DNA from: Agromyces sp. G08B096
GTDB lineage: Bacteria > Actinomycetota > Actinomycetes > Actinomycetales > Microbacteriaceae
Length of the DNA: 64,000 nucleotides
NCBI RefSeq assembly: GCF_040267705.1
Contig: NZ_CP158374.1
Coordinates: 1,922,001-1,986,000 of the forward strand
Direction: 5' to 3'
The stretch's first letter is position 1. The number at the start of each line of letters is the position of its first letter. The notes beneath the pieces were generated by a model. The model was not told the DNA's origin. It saw nothing but the letters and a program-made list of their open reading frames with translations, and did not search any database. This document shows positions 40,938-50,568 of the stretch, in pieces. Both the position numbers and the translations under genes were made by a program.

Positions 40938-42770
40938 GTGATCGAATTCGAAACCCCGCCGGTCGTCGCGGCCGACCCTGACGCCAACACGACCGATCTG
41001 CTCGTCGAGCGGCTGAAGGCGACGCCCGACTCCGTGCTGTTCTCGCTGCCCACCGCCGACGGCGGCTGGTCGCCTGTGACCACCCGCGAGTTCCACGCCC
41101 AGGTCATCGCCCTCGCGAAGGGTCTCGTCGCGGCCGGCATCCAGCCCGGCGACAAGATCGGCCTCATGTGCAAGACCCGCTACGAGTGGACGCTGATCGA
41201 CTTCGCGACCTGGTTCGCGGGCGCGGTCCTCGTGCCCGTGTACGAGACGAGCTCCCCCGCGCAGGTGCGGTGGAACTTGAGCGACTCCGGTGCCATCGCC
41301 GTCATCGTCGAGACGCCCGACCACTTCGCCCGGTTCGACGAGGTCCACCCCGAGCTGCCCGCGATCCGCAACGTCTGGCAGATCGACCTCGGCGACCTCG
41401 ACAAGCTCGCCGCGTCGGGCACCGAGATCGCCGACGAGGAGATCGAGCGTCGGCGCAACCTCGCCGTCGGCTCCGACATCGCGACGCTCATCTACACGTC
41501 GGGTTCGACCGGCAAGCCGAAGGGCTGCGTGCTCACCCACTCCAACTTCGTCGAGCTCTCCCGCAATGCCGCGGTCGCCCTCGAGGAGGTCGTGCTCGAC
41601 AAGAACGGTGCTTCGACGGTGCTGTTCATCACGCTCGCCCACGTGTTCGCCCGCTTCATCGCGGTGCTGTGCGTGCACGCCGGCGTCCGCGTCGGACACC
41701 AGCCCGACACGAAGCAGCTGCTGCCGGCCCTCGGCAGCTTCAAGCCGACGTTCCTGCTCGCGGTGCCGCGCGTCTTCGAGAAGGTCTACAACGTCTCGGA
41801 GCAGAAGGCCGAGGCCGGCGGCAAGGGGAAGATCTTCCACAAGGCCGCGCACACGGCGGTCGAGTACTCCAAGGCCCTCGAGTCCGGCTCGGTCCCCCTC
41901 GGGCTGAAGCTGCGCTTCAAGCTGTTCGACGCCCTCGTGTTCTCCAAGCTGCGCGCGGCGATGGGCGGCAACGTCCGCTACGCGGTGTCGGGCTCGGCGC
42001 CCCTCGGGCCGCGTCTCGGGCACTTCTACCACGCGCTCGGCATCACGATCCTCGAGGGCTACGGCCTCACCGAGACCACGGCGCCGGCCACGGTGAACCT
42101 GGCCACGAAGTCGAAGATCGGCACCGTCGGTCCGGCACTGCCCGGTGTGGGCGTGCGCGTCGCCGACGACGGCGAGATCCAGGTCAAGGGCATCAACGTG
42201 TTCAAGGAGTACTGGAAGAACCCCGAGGCCACGGCCGACGCGTTCGACGGCGAGTGGTTCAAGACCGGCGACCTCGGCGCCTTCGACGCCGACGGATTCC
42301 TCACGATCACCGGGCGCAAGAAGGAGATCATCGTCACGGCCGGTGGCAAGAACGTCGCCCCCGCCGCGCTCGAAGACCCGATCCGCGCCAACCCGGTGGT
42401 GGGCCAGGTCGTCGTCGTCGGCGACCAGAAGCCGTTCATCGCGGCCCTCGTGACGCTCGACCCCGAGATGCTCCCCGTGTGGCTCAACAACGCCGGCGAG
42501 GACGCCGGCATGAGCCTCGAGGATGCCGCGAAGCACCCGGCGGTGCTCGCCGAGGTGCAACGCGCCATCGACGCCGCGAACGAGACGGTGTCGCGTGCGG
42601 AGTCGATCCGCAAGTTCACGATCCTTCCGCTGGAGTGGACCGAGGCGAGCGGGCACCTCACGCCGAAGCTCAGCATCAAGCGCAACGTCATCCTCGAGGA
42701 CTTCGCCGTCACGGTCGAGGAGATGTACTCCGGCGCCCCGGCGACCGAGGGTCACTCGATCGTGCACTGA
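40938..42770 (+). CDS. Long-chain fatty acid-CoA ligase (AMP-binding family)
   Basis: This 610-residue enzyme activates fatty acids through an acyl-AMP intermediate. The AMP-binding P-loop is LIYTSGSTGKPKGC (about 178-191). Later motifs are GYGLTETTAPA (about 374-384), WFKTGDLGAFD and ITGRKKEIIVTAGGKNVAP (about 455-473), the latter with the C-terminal catalytic region. It resembles FadD15-type ligases found downstream of pknL in mycobacteria. GTG at 40938 has AAGGAG 6 bases upstream. It is likely a single-gene unit ended by a perfect hairpin. Acyl chain preference is not deducible. Confidence 0.92.
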   Translation: MIEFETPPVVAADPDANTTDLLVERLKATPDSVLFSLPTADGGWSPVTTREFHAQVIALAKGLVAAGIQPGDKIGLMCKTRYEWTLIDFATWFAGAVLVPVYETSSPAQVRWNLSDSGAIAVIVETPDHFARFDEVHPELPAIRNVWQIDLGDLDKLAASGTEIADEEIERRRNLAVGSDIATLIYTSGSTGKPKGCVLTHSNFVELSRNAAVALEEVVLDKNGASTVLFITLAHVFARFIAVLCVHAGVRVGHQPDTKQLLPALGSFKPTFLLAVPRVFEKVYNVSEQKAEAGGKGKIFHKAAHTAVEYSKALESGSVPLGLKLRFKLFDALVFSKLRAAMGGNVRYAVSGSAPLGPRLGHFYHALGITILEGYGLTETTAPATVNLATKSKIGTVGPALPGVGVRVADDGEIQVKGINVFKEYWKNPEATADAFDGEWFKTGDLGAFDADGFLTITGRKKEIIVTAGGKNVAPAALEDPIRANPVVGQVVVVGDQKPFIAALVTLDPEMLPVWLNNAGEDAGMSLEDAAKHPAVLAEVQRAIDAANETVSRAESIRKFTILPLEWTEASGHLTPKLSIKRNVILEDFAVTVEEMYSGAPATEGHSIVH

Positions 42771-42786
42771 GCGCCCAACGAACCGA

Positions 42787-42817
42787 CGAGGCCCCGCGGG
42801 ATTCCCGCGGGGCCTCG
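42787..42817. terminator. Bidirectional hairpin between the acyl-CoA ligase gene and def
   Basis: A perfect 14-base stem (CGAGGCCCCGCGGG, 42787-42800, with 42804-42817) closes a 3-base ATT loop, 16 bases after the ligase stop. It also lies downstream of def on the other strand. No T tract, but the stem is very stable. Confidence 0.8.
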
Positions 42818-42882
42818 CTCGTTCGAAGGCGGTTCGCCGGGCACCGCCGGGCACGTCGCGCAGCGAAGGCCCGGCCGCTCGC

Positions 42883-43374
42883 TCAGAACCAGTCGGACTC
42901 CCGGATCCGGCGCATCGCGACGCGCCGCTCGTCCTTCTCCAACCGGTCGAGATAGAGCTTGCCGTCGAGGTGGTCGACCTCGTGCTGCAGCGCCTGAGCC
43001 AGCACGCCGGTGCCCGACACCTCGATCTCGTTCCCGTCGAGGTCGATGCCGCGCACGCGCGCGAACGGGTAGCGCGGTGTCTTCGCCCACATGTCGGGCA
43101 CCGAGAGGCATCCCTCGTCGATCTTCGCGACCTCGCCCGAGAGCTCGACGATCTCAGGGTTGATGACGTAGCCGACCTCGCCGTCGACGTTGTAGCTGAA
43201 CACCCGGAGGTTCACGCCGATCTGCGCCGCCGCGACGCCGGCACGGCCGGGCAGGCGGACGCTGTCGAGCAGATCGGCGACGAGCGAACGAACGCCCTCG
43301 TCGATCTGGCCGACGGGGGCGGACACGGTCTTCAAGACTGGGTCTCCGAAGATGCGGATGGGGCGTTCCGGCAC
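42883..43374 (-). CDS. def: Peptide deformylase
   Basis: This 163-residue metalloenzyme removes the formyl group from nascent N-termini. All three motifs are present: GVAAAQIG (about 46-53), EGCLSVP with metal-binding Cys89, and QHEVDHLDG with His131, Glu132 and His135. Length is typical for type 1/2 enzymes. The GTG start lies 11 bases after the stop of the ParA-like gene, so the two are likely co-transcribed. No fmt gene is adjacent. Confidence 0.94.
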   Translation of the reverse strand: MPERPIRIFGDPVLKTVSAPVGQIDEGVRSLVADLLDSVRLPGRAGVAAAQIGVNLRVFSYNVDGEVGYVINPEIVELSGEVAKIDEGCLSVPDMWAKTPRYPFARVRGIDLDGNEIEVSGTGVLAQALQHEVDHLDGKLYLDRLEKDERRVAMRRIRESDWF

Positions 43375-43385
43375 GAGTGCTCCGA

Positions 43386-44771
43386 TCAGTGCCCGCGCTC
43401 GACGGGCAGGCCTTCCACCACGAGGGCGGCGAGTTCGCGGGCGGCGTCGCGGGTCACCTGGCGCAGGGCCTTCCAGTGCACCACGGAGCCCGCCGCCAGC
43501 TGGGGGTCGTAGGGGATGCGGACGATTTCGCGCACCCGCGAGGCGAAGTGCGCCTCGATCTCGTCGACCTTGACGAGATGGGTGCCCTGCGTCGCGAGGT
43601 TGATCGCGACGACGGCGTTGCGGACGAGCTCTCCGTACCCGTTGGCCTCGAGCCAGGTGAGCGTCTCGGAGGCGAGCCGGGCCTCGTCGACGCTGCCGCC
43701 CGAGACGATCACGATCGAGTCGGCCCGCTGCAGCGTGGCGCGCATGACCGAGTGCACGATGCCCGTGCCGCAGTCGGTGAGCACGAGCGAGTAGTACCGG
43801 GCCGCGAGCCCCGCGACGACGTTGTAGTCGTTGTCGTCGAACGCCTCGGAGAGCGTCGGGTCGGTGTCGGACGCCAGGATGTCGAGGCGCGTCTCGTCGC
43901 GCGAGACGAAGCTCGAGAAGTCGGTGTACCCGCCGATGGATGAGGCCTTCGCCACGACGTCGCGCACGGTCTCGCGAGTCTGCCGGTCGACGCGCTCGGC
44001 GAGGGTGCCCCGGTCGGGATTGGCGTCGATGGCGATGACCCGGTCGTCGCGGGCGTCTGCCAGGGCCATGCCGAGCAAGGTCGTGACGGTCGTCTTGCCG
44101 ACGCCGCCCTTGCGGGTGAGCACCGGCACGAAGCGTGCGCCGCCCTCGAACCGCTTGCCGATGCGCTCGTTCATCGCCTTGTGCGCACGGACCTTCGCCG
44201 AGTCGCCGAGGTTGACGAGGTGGAACGAGGCCTCGTAGAGCAACCGGTTGAAGGTGCCCTGCGGAGCGGGCCGGGTCGTACGGTTGACGTCGATGAGCCG
44301 GTCTGCGGTGAGCGATTCGCTCGGCTCCGGCAGCTCGGCCGGGACGTCGTCGGCGGCGGATGCCTCGGCCACGGCGACCGCCGAGACGGGCACGCTCGTG
44401 GTGGCGCGCTCGCGCCGCTGCGCGCGGTCCTGCGCGAGCAGGGCGCTGTACGGGGAGGCATCGCGCCGGGCGCCGGCACCGCGGTAGGCGCCGCCGCTCG
44501 CGAGTACGTCGATCGACCGCGTCGTCGCCGCGCCGGCGACGGGGGCGCCCGGGTCGACGGAGACGTCGTCGAGCGCGACCGCGGCCTCCTCGGCGGGCGT
44601 CTCGCGTCGCGGTGCGGGCGGCAGGTCGACCCGGATGTTCAGGCTGTCGGGCAGGCTCGCCGCGGCGTGCGCCCCGCCGGTCTCGGGCAGGTCTCCGCGA
44701 TCGACCGATGCGCCGCGCCGCGCGGCGCCGGGTCGATCACCGAATCCGTCGTCTCCGTGCTTGTCAACCAC
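43386..44771 (-). CDS. ParA/MinD-family ATPase with long disordered N-terminus
   Basis: This 461-residue protein has a low-complexity, Ala/Pro/Asp-rich N-terminal half (about 1-190) and a C-terminal ATPase domain. The deviant Walker A is [18 protein letters not shown] (about residue 215-235), the switch region is [17 protein letters not shown], and Walker B is [14 protein letters not shown]. This layout resembles MinD-like ATPases linked to type VII secretion loci (EspI-like) more than chromosome ParA. No parB or secretion genes are adjacent. The GTG at 44771 is chosen with GGAGGGG 6-7 bases upstream. It is followed by def. Confidence 0.8.
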   Translation of the reverse strand: MVDKHGDDGFGDRPGAARRGASVDRGDLPETGGAHAAASLPDSLNIRVDLPPAPRRETPAEEAAVALDDVSVDPGAPVAGAATTRSIDVLASGGAYRGAGARRDASPYSALLAQDRAQRRERATTSVPVSAVAVAEASAADDVPAELPEPSESLTADRLIDVNRTTRPAPQGTFNRLLYEASFHLVNLGDSAKVRAHKAMNERIGKRFEGGARFVPVLTRKGGVGKTTVTTLLGMALADARDDRVIAIDANPDRGTLAERVDRQTRETVRDVVAKASSIGGYTDFSSFVSRDETRLDILASDTDPTLSEAFDDNDYNVVAGLAARYYSLVLTDCGTGIVHSVMRATLQRADSIVIVSGGSVDEARLASETLTWLEANGYGELVRNAVVAINLATQGTHLVKVDEIEAHFASRVREIVRIPYDPQLAAGSVVHWKALRQVTRDAARELAALVVEGLPVERGH

Positions 44772-44809
44772 CGACACCCCTCCGATCAGTGTGCAACGCA
44801 GGCTCCACC

Positions 44810-47800
44810 CTATCGCGGGCGGACGACGACCAGCAGGTCGCCGGCCTCGACCTGCTGCGTCTTCGGGATCGCGACGCGCTCGACGACGCCGGCGACGGGC
44901 GAGGTGATCGCCGCCTCCATCTTCATCGCCTCGATCGAGGCGACCGACTGGCCGGCCTCGATCTCGGCGCCCGGCTCGACCTGCAGCGTCACCACGCCGG
45001 AGAAGGGCGCGGCGACGTGACCGGGCTGCGAGGCATCCGCCTTCTCGGCCGCGCGCGTCTCGACGGTGATCGAGCGGTCGCGGACGAAGACCGGCCGCAG
45101 CTGGCCGTTGAGGATCGTCATGACCGTGCGCATGCCCTTGTCGTCGGCCTCGCCGATCGCCTCGAGGCCCGCGTAGAGCCGGACGCCGCGGTCGATCTCG
45201 ACGACGTGCTCGGCGCCCTGGCGGAGCCCGTAGAGGTAGTCGGCGGTGTCGACGACCGAGAGGTCGCCGAAGAGCTCGCGGATCTGCTCGAACTGACGGG
45301 TCGGCGCCGGGAAGAGCAGGGTGTTCAGCGTCGCACGTCGAGTGGCGCTGTCGGCCTCGAGGGCGTCGCGCTGCTCGGGCGTGAGCTCGGTCACGCCGAC
45401 GCGGACGTCCTTGCCGGCGAGCACCTTCGTGCGGAACGGCTCGGGCCAGCCGCCCGGCAGGTCGCCGAGCTCGCCCGCCATGAAGCCGATGACCGAGTCG
45501 GGCACGTCGTACTTCTCTGGGTGCTCGGCGAAGTCCGCCGGGTCGGCCTTCACGGCCGCCAGGTGGAGCGCGAGGTCGCCGACGACCTTCGACGACGGGG
45601 TGACTTTCGGCACCCGGCCGAGGATCTCGTTCGCCGCGGCGTACATGTCCTCGATGAGCTCGAAGTCGTCGGCGAGGCCGAGTGCGATGGCCTGCTGGCG
45701 GAGGTTGGAGAGCTGTCCGCCGGGGATCTCGTGGTGGTACACGCGCCCCGTGGGACCGGGCAGGCCCGACTCGAACGGCTTGTAGAGCCGGCGCACGGCC
45801 TCCCAGTAGGGCTCGAGGTCGGAGACGGCCTGCAGCGAGAGTCCGGTGTCGCGCTCGGTGTGCGCGAGGGCCGCCACGAGCGCCGACGCCGAGGGCTGGC
45901 TCGTGGTGCCCGACATCGGCGCGGCCGCGACGTCGACGGCGTCGACACCGGCCCGGCTCGCAGCGAGGAGCGTCGCGAGCTGGCCGCCCGCGGTGTCGTG
46001 GGTGTGCAGGTGCACCGGCAGCTCGAAGCGGTCGCGGAGCGCGGTGACGAGCTTCTCGGCCGCAGCCGGTCGGAGCAGGCCCGCCATGTCCTTGATCGCG
46101 ATGATGTGCGCCCCGGCGTCGACGATCTGCTCGGCGAGGCCGAGGTAGTAGTCGAGCGTGTAGAGGTCTTCGGCCGGGTCGAGCAGGTCGCCGGTGTAGC
46201 AGAGGGCGACCTCGGCCACGGCATGCCCCGTGCCGAGCACGGCGTCGATCGCCGGACGCATCTGCGACACGTCGTTCAGTGCGTCGAAGATGCGGAAGAT
46301 GTCGACGCCCGTGGCCGCGGCCTCCCGGACGAAGGCGTCGGTGACCTCGGTGGGGTACGGCGTATAGCCCACCGTGTTGCGGCCGCGCAGCAGCATCTGG
46401 ATCGTCACGTTCGGCAGCGCCTCGCGGAGCTTCGCGAGCCGCTCCCAGGGGTCCTCGCCGAGGAACCGGAGCGCGACGTCGTACGTCGCGCCGCCCCAGG
46501 CCTCGACCGAGAGCAGCTCGGGCGTGAGGCGCGCGACGTACGGCGCGACGGCGACGAGGTCCTTCGTGCGGACCCGCGTGGCGAGCAGCGACTGGTGCGC
46601 GTCGCGGAAGGTCGTCTCGGTGACCGCGAGCGGCGTCTGCGCGCGGAGTGCCGCCGCGAACCCGGCCGGCCCGAGCTCGAGCAGCCGCTGCCGGGAGCCG
46701 GCCGGAGCCGGCTGCGTGAGGTCGATCGCCGGCAGCTTGTCGGCGGGGCGGACGCCGATCGGCGCCGGCCCGTTGGGCTGGTTCACCGTGACGTCGGCGA
46801 GCCAGTTCAGGATCTTCGTGCCGCGGTCCTTCGACACCCGGCCGCGCATGAGCTGCGGGCGCTCGTCGATGAAGGAGGTGCTGAGGTCGCCGGCGATGAA
46901 CGCCGGGTCGTCGAGCACGGCCTGCAGGAACGGGATGTTCGTGGACACGCCGCGGATGCGGAACTCGGCGAGGGCGCGCTTCGCCCGCGTCACGGCCTGG
47001 GGATAGTCGCGGCCGCGGCAGATGAGCTTCGCGAGCATGGAGTCGAAGTGGGGGCTGATCTGCGCGCCCGGGTTCACCGTGCCGCCGTCGAGGCGGATGC
47101 CGGCGCCGCCCGGCGACCGGTAGGTCGTGATCTTCCCGGTGTCGGGCCGGAAGTTCGCGGTCGGGTCCTCGGTGGTGATGCGGCACTGCAGCGCGGCGCC
47201 CCGGAGCTGGATCTGGTCTTGGAGCAGGCCGAGCTCGGCGAGCGACTCCCCCGCGGCGATCCGCATCTGCGACACGACGAGGTCGACATCGGTGACCTCC
47301 TCGGTGACCGTGTGCTCGACCTGGATGCGCGGGTTCATCTCGATGAACACGTGCTGCCCCGCCCGATCGCCGGCGGTGTCGACGAGGAACTCCACCGTGC
47401 CGGCGTTGACGTAGCCGATCGACTTCGCGAACGCGATCGCGTCGCGGTGCAGCGCCTGGCGGATGTCCTCCGAGAGGTTCGGCGCCGGCGCGATCTCGAC
47501 GACCTTCTGGTGGCGCCGCTGCACCGAGCAGTCGCGCTCGAAGAGGTGCACGGTCTCGCCCGTGGCATCCGCGAGCACCTGCACCTCGATGTGGCGGGGC
47601 CGCAGCACCGCCTGCTCGAGGAACATCGTCGGATCGCCGAAGGCGCTGTCGGCCTCGCGCATGGCCTCTTCGAGGGCGGGGCGCAGCTCCTCCTTCGTGG
47701 AGACCCGGCGCATGCCGCGGCCGCCGCCGCCGGCGACGGCCTTCGCGAAGATCGGGAAGCCGATCTCGTCGGCCTGTGCGAGCAGCGCCTCGATGTCGAG

Positions 47801-48214
47801 CGACGGCTCCGTCGACTTCAGCACCGGCACGCCCGCGGCGATGGCCTGCTGCTTGGCCGTGACCTTGTTGCCGGCCATCTCGAGCACGCGAGTGGGCGGC
47901 CCGATGAAGGCGATGCCGGCGTCGGCAGCCGCCTGGGCGAGCTCGGGGTTCTCGGAGAGGAAGCCGTAGCCCGGGTAGATCGCGTCGGCGCCCGACTCGT
48001 TGGCGACCCGGATGATCTCCGAGACGTCGAGGTAGGCACGGACGGGATGACCCGGCTCGCCGATCTGGTAGGCCTCGTCCGCCTTCAGGCGGTGCAGCGA
48101 ATTGCGGTCCTCGTAGGGGTAGACCGCGACGGTCTTGGCCCCCAGTTCGACGGCTGCGCGGAACGCTCGGATGGCGATCTCGCCGCGGTTGGCAACCAGG
48201 ATCTTCGTGAACAT
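44810..48214 (-). CDS. pyc: Pyruvate carboxylase
   Basis: This 1134-residue biotin enzyme carboxylates pyruvate to oxaloacetate, refilling the TCA cycle. An ATP-grasp biotin carboxylase domain (about 1-450, with VAGGGGRGMRRV and the GTVEFLVD region) is followed by the carboxyltransferase TIM barrel (about 520-800, TFRDAHQSLLATRVRT and IKDMAGLL) and the PYC linker domain. The C-terminal biotinyl domain carries the acceptor Lys1098 in EAMKMEA. All parts are on one chain, the alpha-4 type. It is divergent from the ParA-like gene at 48292. Confidence 0.97.
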   Translation of the reverse strand: MFTKILVANRGEIAIRAFRAAVELGAKTVAVYPYEDRNSLHRLKADEAYQIGEPGHPVRAYLDVSEIIRVANESGADAIYPGYGFLSENPELAQAAADAGIAFIGPPTRVLEMAGNKVTAKQQAIAAGVPVLKSTEPSLDIEALLAQADEIGFPIFAKAVAGGGGRGMRRVSTKEELRPALEEAMREADSAFGDPTMFLEQAVLRPRHIEVQVLADATGETVHLFERDCSVQRRHQKVVEIAPAPNLSEDIRQALHRDAIAFAKSIGYVNAGTVEFLVDTAGDRAGQHVFIEMNPRIQVEHTVTEEVTDVDLVVSQMRIAAGESLAELGLLQDQIQLRGAALQCRITTEDPTANFRPDTGKITTYRSPGGAGIRLDGGTVNPGAQISPHFDSMLAKLICRGRDYPQAVTRAKRALAEFRIRGVSTNIPFLQAVLDDPAFIAGDLSTSFIDERPQLMRGRVSKDRGTKILNWLADVTVNQPNGPAPIGVRPADKLPAIDLTQPAPAGSRQRLLELGPAGFAAALRAQTPLAVTETTFRDAHQSLLATRVRTKDLVAVAPYVARLTPELLSVEAWGGATYDVALRFLGEDPWERLAKLREALPNVTIQMLLRGRNTVGYTPYPTEVTDAFVREAAATGVDIFRIFDALNDVSQMRPAIDAVLGTGHAVAEVALCYTGDLLDPAEDLYTLDYYLGLAEQIVDAGAHIIAIKDMAGLLRPAAAEKLVTALRDRFELPVHLHTHDTAGGQLATLLAASRAGVDAVDVAAAPMSGTTSQPSASALVAALAHTERDTGLSLQAVSDLEPYWEAVRRLYKPFESGLPGPTGRVYHHEIPGGQLSNLRQQAIALGLADDFELIEDMYAAANEILGRVPKVTPSSKVVGDLALHLAAVKADPADFAEHPEKYDVPDSVIGFMAGELGDLPGGWPEPFRTKVLAGKDVRVGVTELTPEQRDALEADSATRRATLNTLLFPAPTRQFEQIRELFGDLSVVDTADYLYGLRQGAEHVVEIDRGVRLYAGLEAIGEADDKGMRTVMTILNGQLRPVFVRDRSITVETRAAEKADASQPGHVAAPFSGVVTLQVEPGAEIEAGQSVASIEAMKMEAAITSPVAGVVERVAIPKTQQVEAGDLLVVVRPR

Positions 48215-48291
48215 GCAGGCCTTTCCGACACGGGTTTCCGCACAGCGAACGTTTAGGTTTCGCCCGAGGACTAAAGGTAACGTATCTGTTC

Positions 48292-49140
48292 GTGCACGTT
48301 CTCTCCGTCAGCTCCCTGAAGGGCGGCGTCGGCAAGACCACCGTGACCCTCGGTCTGGCGTCGGCGGCCTTCGCCCGCGGCGTCCGCACCCTCGTCGTCG
48401 ACCTCGACCCGCAGTCCGACGTGTCGACGGGCATGGACATCCAGGTCTCGGGCCACCTCAACGTGGCCGACGTGCTCGCCTCCCCCAAGGAGAAGATCGT
48501 GCGCTCGGCGATCGCGCCGAGCGGCTGGGCGAGGCAGAACCCGCAGGCGACCATCGACGTCATGATCGGCAGCCCGGCGGCCATCAACTTCGACGGGCCG
48601 CACCCGTCGATCCGCGACATCTGGAAGCTCGAAGAGGCGCTCGCCAACGTCGAGGCCGACTACGAGCTCGTGCTCATCGACTGCGCCCCGTCGCTGAACG
48701 CCCTCACGCGCACCGCGTGGGCGGCGAGCGACCGCGTCGCCGTCGTCACCGAGCCGGGGCTGTTCTCGGTCGCCGCCGCCGACCGAGCGCTCCGCGCGAT
48801 CGAGGAGATCCGTCGCGGCCTCTCCCCCCGCCTGCAGCCCCTCGGCATCATCGTCAACCGGGCCCGCGTGCAGTCGCTCGAGCACCAGTTCCGCATCAAG
48901 GAGCTGCGCGACATGTTCGGCCCGCTCGTGCTCTCCCCGCAGCTTCCCGAACGGACGTCGCTGCAGCAGGCGCAGGGCGCGGCGAAGCCGCTGCACATGT
49001 GGCCGGGCGAGAGCGCGGAGGAGATGTCGGGCCACTTCGATCAGCTGCTCGACCGGATCCTGCGCACCGCGCGGATCGGCGAGTACGCCACGGGGCCGAT
49101 CCCCCAGCAGGCGTACGAGATCGAGTCGCGCGCGGTCTGA
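48292..49140 (+). CDS. ParA-family ATPase
   Basis: This 282-residue protein is a full ParA-type ATPase. Walker A is [15 protein letters not shown] (about 9-23), the second Lys-type deviant motif is intact, DLDPQSDVSTGMD lies at 42-54, and Walker B is LVLIDCAPSLNAL (about 123-135). No ParB gene or parS-like repeat is in the window. It could position a protein cargo or plasmid-like complex rather than the chromosome. It converges on a MerR-type gene and is divergent from pyc. A TAACGT lies 8 bases before the GTG start. Confidence 0.85.
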   Translation: MHVLSVSSLKGGVGKTTVTLGLASAAFARGVRTLVVDLDPQSDVSTGMDIQVSGHLNVADVLASPKEKIVRSAIAPSGWARQNPQATIDVMIGSPAAINFDGPHPSIRDIWKLEEALANVEADYELVLIDCAPSLNALTRTAWAASDRVAVVTEPGLFSVAAADRALRAIEEIRRGLSPRLQPLGIIVNRARVQSLEHQFRIKELRDMFGPLVLSPQLPERTSLQQAQGAAKPLHMWPGESAEEMSGHFDQLLDRILRTARIGEYATGPIPQQAYEIESRAV

Positions 49141-49184
49141 CCGGCTGACCGCGGTACCGATCGCTGCGGATGCCGCATTCGATG

Positions 49185-49201
49185 CCGTCCCCCGGGGACG
49201 G
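49185..49201. terminator. Short hairpin between convergent ParA-like and MerR-like genes
   Basis: CCGTCCCC and GGGGACGG pair around a single base, so the functional stem is about 6 base pairs with a small loop. It sits between two convergent stops and may end both transcripts. Confidence 0.4.
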
Positions 49202-49215
49202 TGGTGGCCCGCGCG

Positions 49216-49770
49216 CTAGGAGATGCGGCGCGCGCGAGCGCCGCGCCTGGCGGCGAGCTCGTCGATCGGGTCGGCGGGCTGAGTGTCGAGCTCGACCAGG
49301 GTCGACTCCACTTCGCGGAGGACCTTGCCCACGGCGATGCCGAACACGCCCTGACCGCGATTGACGAGGTCGATGACCTCATCGTCGGAGGTGCAGAGAT
49401 AGACGCTCGCCCCATCGCTCATGAGCGTCGTCTGAGCCAGGTCTTGCACGCCCGACTGGCGGAGCTGCGTGACCGCGGTGCGGATCTGCTGCAGCGAGAT
49501 CCCGGTGTCGAGCAAACGCTTGACGAGCTTCAGCACGAGGATGTCGCGGAACCCGTACAGCCGCTGCGAACCGGAGCCGGCCGCGCCGCGGACCGTCGGC
49601 TCGACGAGTTCGGTGCGAGCCCAGTAGTCGAGCTGGCGGTAGCTGATGCCGGCTGCTCGGGCGGCAACCGCACCGCGGTAGCCGGTGCCCTCGTCGTGCT
49701 CGGGGAGCCCGTCGGTGAAGAGCAGGCCGAGGTCGTAGCGCGCCTGTTCGCTCCGCTCGAACTCAGTCAT
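49216..49770 (-). CDS. MerR-family transcriptional regulator
   Basis: This 184-residue protein has an N-terminal MerR winged helix (about 30-100, GISYRQLDYWARTELVEPT, followed by RLYGFRDILVLKLVKRLLD). A C-terminal part with STLVELD follows. MerR regulators usually activate promoters with a wide -35/-10 spacer. It is the second MerR gene next to ftsR and garA, an arrangement conserved in actinobacteria where both regulators flank the FHA gene. No ligand Cys cluster is visible, so metal sensing is unlikely. Confidence 0.87.
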   Translation of the reverse strand: MTEFERSEQARYDLGLLFTDGLPEHDEGTGYRGAVAARAAGISYRQLDYWARTELVEPTVRGAAGSGSQRLYGFRDILVLKLVKRLLDTGISLQQIRTAVTQLRQSGVQDLAQTTLMSDGASVYLCTSDDEVIDLVNRGQGVFGIAVGKVLREVESTLVELDTQPADPIDELAARRGARARRIS

Positions 49771-49878
49771 CGATTCGCCCCTCGTCTCCGCACCGGCACC
49801 CCAGCGGCGCGAGTCCCACGCTACCGAGCCGGGGACCCGCGGCCAAACACATCCGGCCGATCGTCACGGCGTGTCGCG

Positions 49879-50568
49879 TCACCGGCCGAGCTTCGCCAGC
49901 GACTGCCGGACGACGCTGGCGTGGACGGTCTCGAGGTGACGGCCGAGTTCGAGAGCGCGCTCGAGCGTGCGGGCCTTGTCAGCCGGGTCGGCACGCCGCG
50001 ACGGTGCGATGGCTCGTTCGACGAGCGAGGCCTCCCGTTCGGCCGCCACGCGGACGCTGCGGAGATGCCTCGGCTCGATGCCGACGGCGCGCAGCGCGGC
50101 CAGCGACCGCAGCACCACGAGCGCCTCCTCGCCGTACTGCTCGGCGGCGGGCAGGAGCGACGCCGACACGGCCTCGTCGACGAGCGACGGCGGGGCACCG
50201 GCCTCGCCCGCCAGCTCGTCGCGCCGGTACCGGCGCACCCGTGACGCCCCCGGCGCCGTGGTGGCTCCGGGAAGGGCCGGCGTCTCGCCGGCGTCGATCG
50301 CCTCGAGGTGCGCGCGGATGACCTTGAGCGGCAGGTAGTGGTCGCGCTGCATGGACAGCACGAACGCGATCCGCTCCACGTCGACCGGAGCGAACTTGCG
50401 GTAGCCGGCGGGGGTGCGCGCGGGCGAGACGAGGCCCTGCTCTTCGAGGAATCGCAGTTTGGAGGGCGTGAGCTCTGGGAACTGCGGCTGCAGTCGTGCC
50501 AGCACCTGCCCGATGCCGAGCAGCGGCGTCGAGCCGCTCGCGGCCCGGGAGGCAGCCGAACGGGCCAC
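49879..50568 (-). CDS. ftsR: MerR-type regulator FtsR
   Basis: This 229-residue protein has an N-terminal MerR domain (about 16-88, with LTPSKLRFLEEQGLVSPARTP in the helix-turn-helix and wing). The C-terminal helical domain has no metal-binding Cys. FtsR of Corynebacterium glutamicum has this layout and genomic place (beside odhI/garA) and activates ftsZ. A dyad in the ftsZ leader of this window (16992-17025) could be its site. The GTG start overlaps the TAG of the FHA gene by one base, so the two are coupled. Confidence 0.88.
   Translation of the reverse strand: MARSAASRAASGSTPLLGIGQVLARLQPQFPELTPSKLRFLEEQGLVSPARTPAGYRKFAPVDVERIAFVLSMQRDHYLPLKVIRAHLEAIDAGETPALPGATTAPGASRVRRYRRDELAGEAGAPPSLVDEAVSASLLPAAEQYGEEALVVLRSLAALRAVGIEPRHLRSVRVAAEREASLVERAIAPSRRADPADKARTLERALELGRHLETVHASVVRQSLAKLGR

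Noticed and set aside
44747-44777. First GTG at 44777 as the start of the ParA-like gene
   Set aside because: It lies only one base after GGAGGG. The GTG at 44771 has suitable spacing.
43386-48647. A 1753-codon open frame on the minus strand that would fuse the ParA-like protein to upstream sequence
   Set aside because: The upstream part lies in another frame of pyc. Real protein features begin only after 44771.
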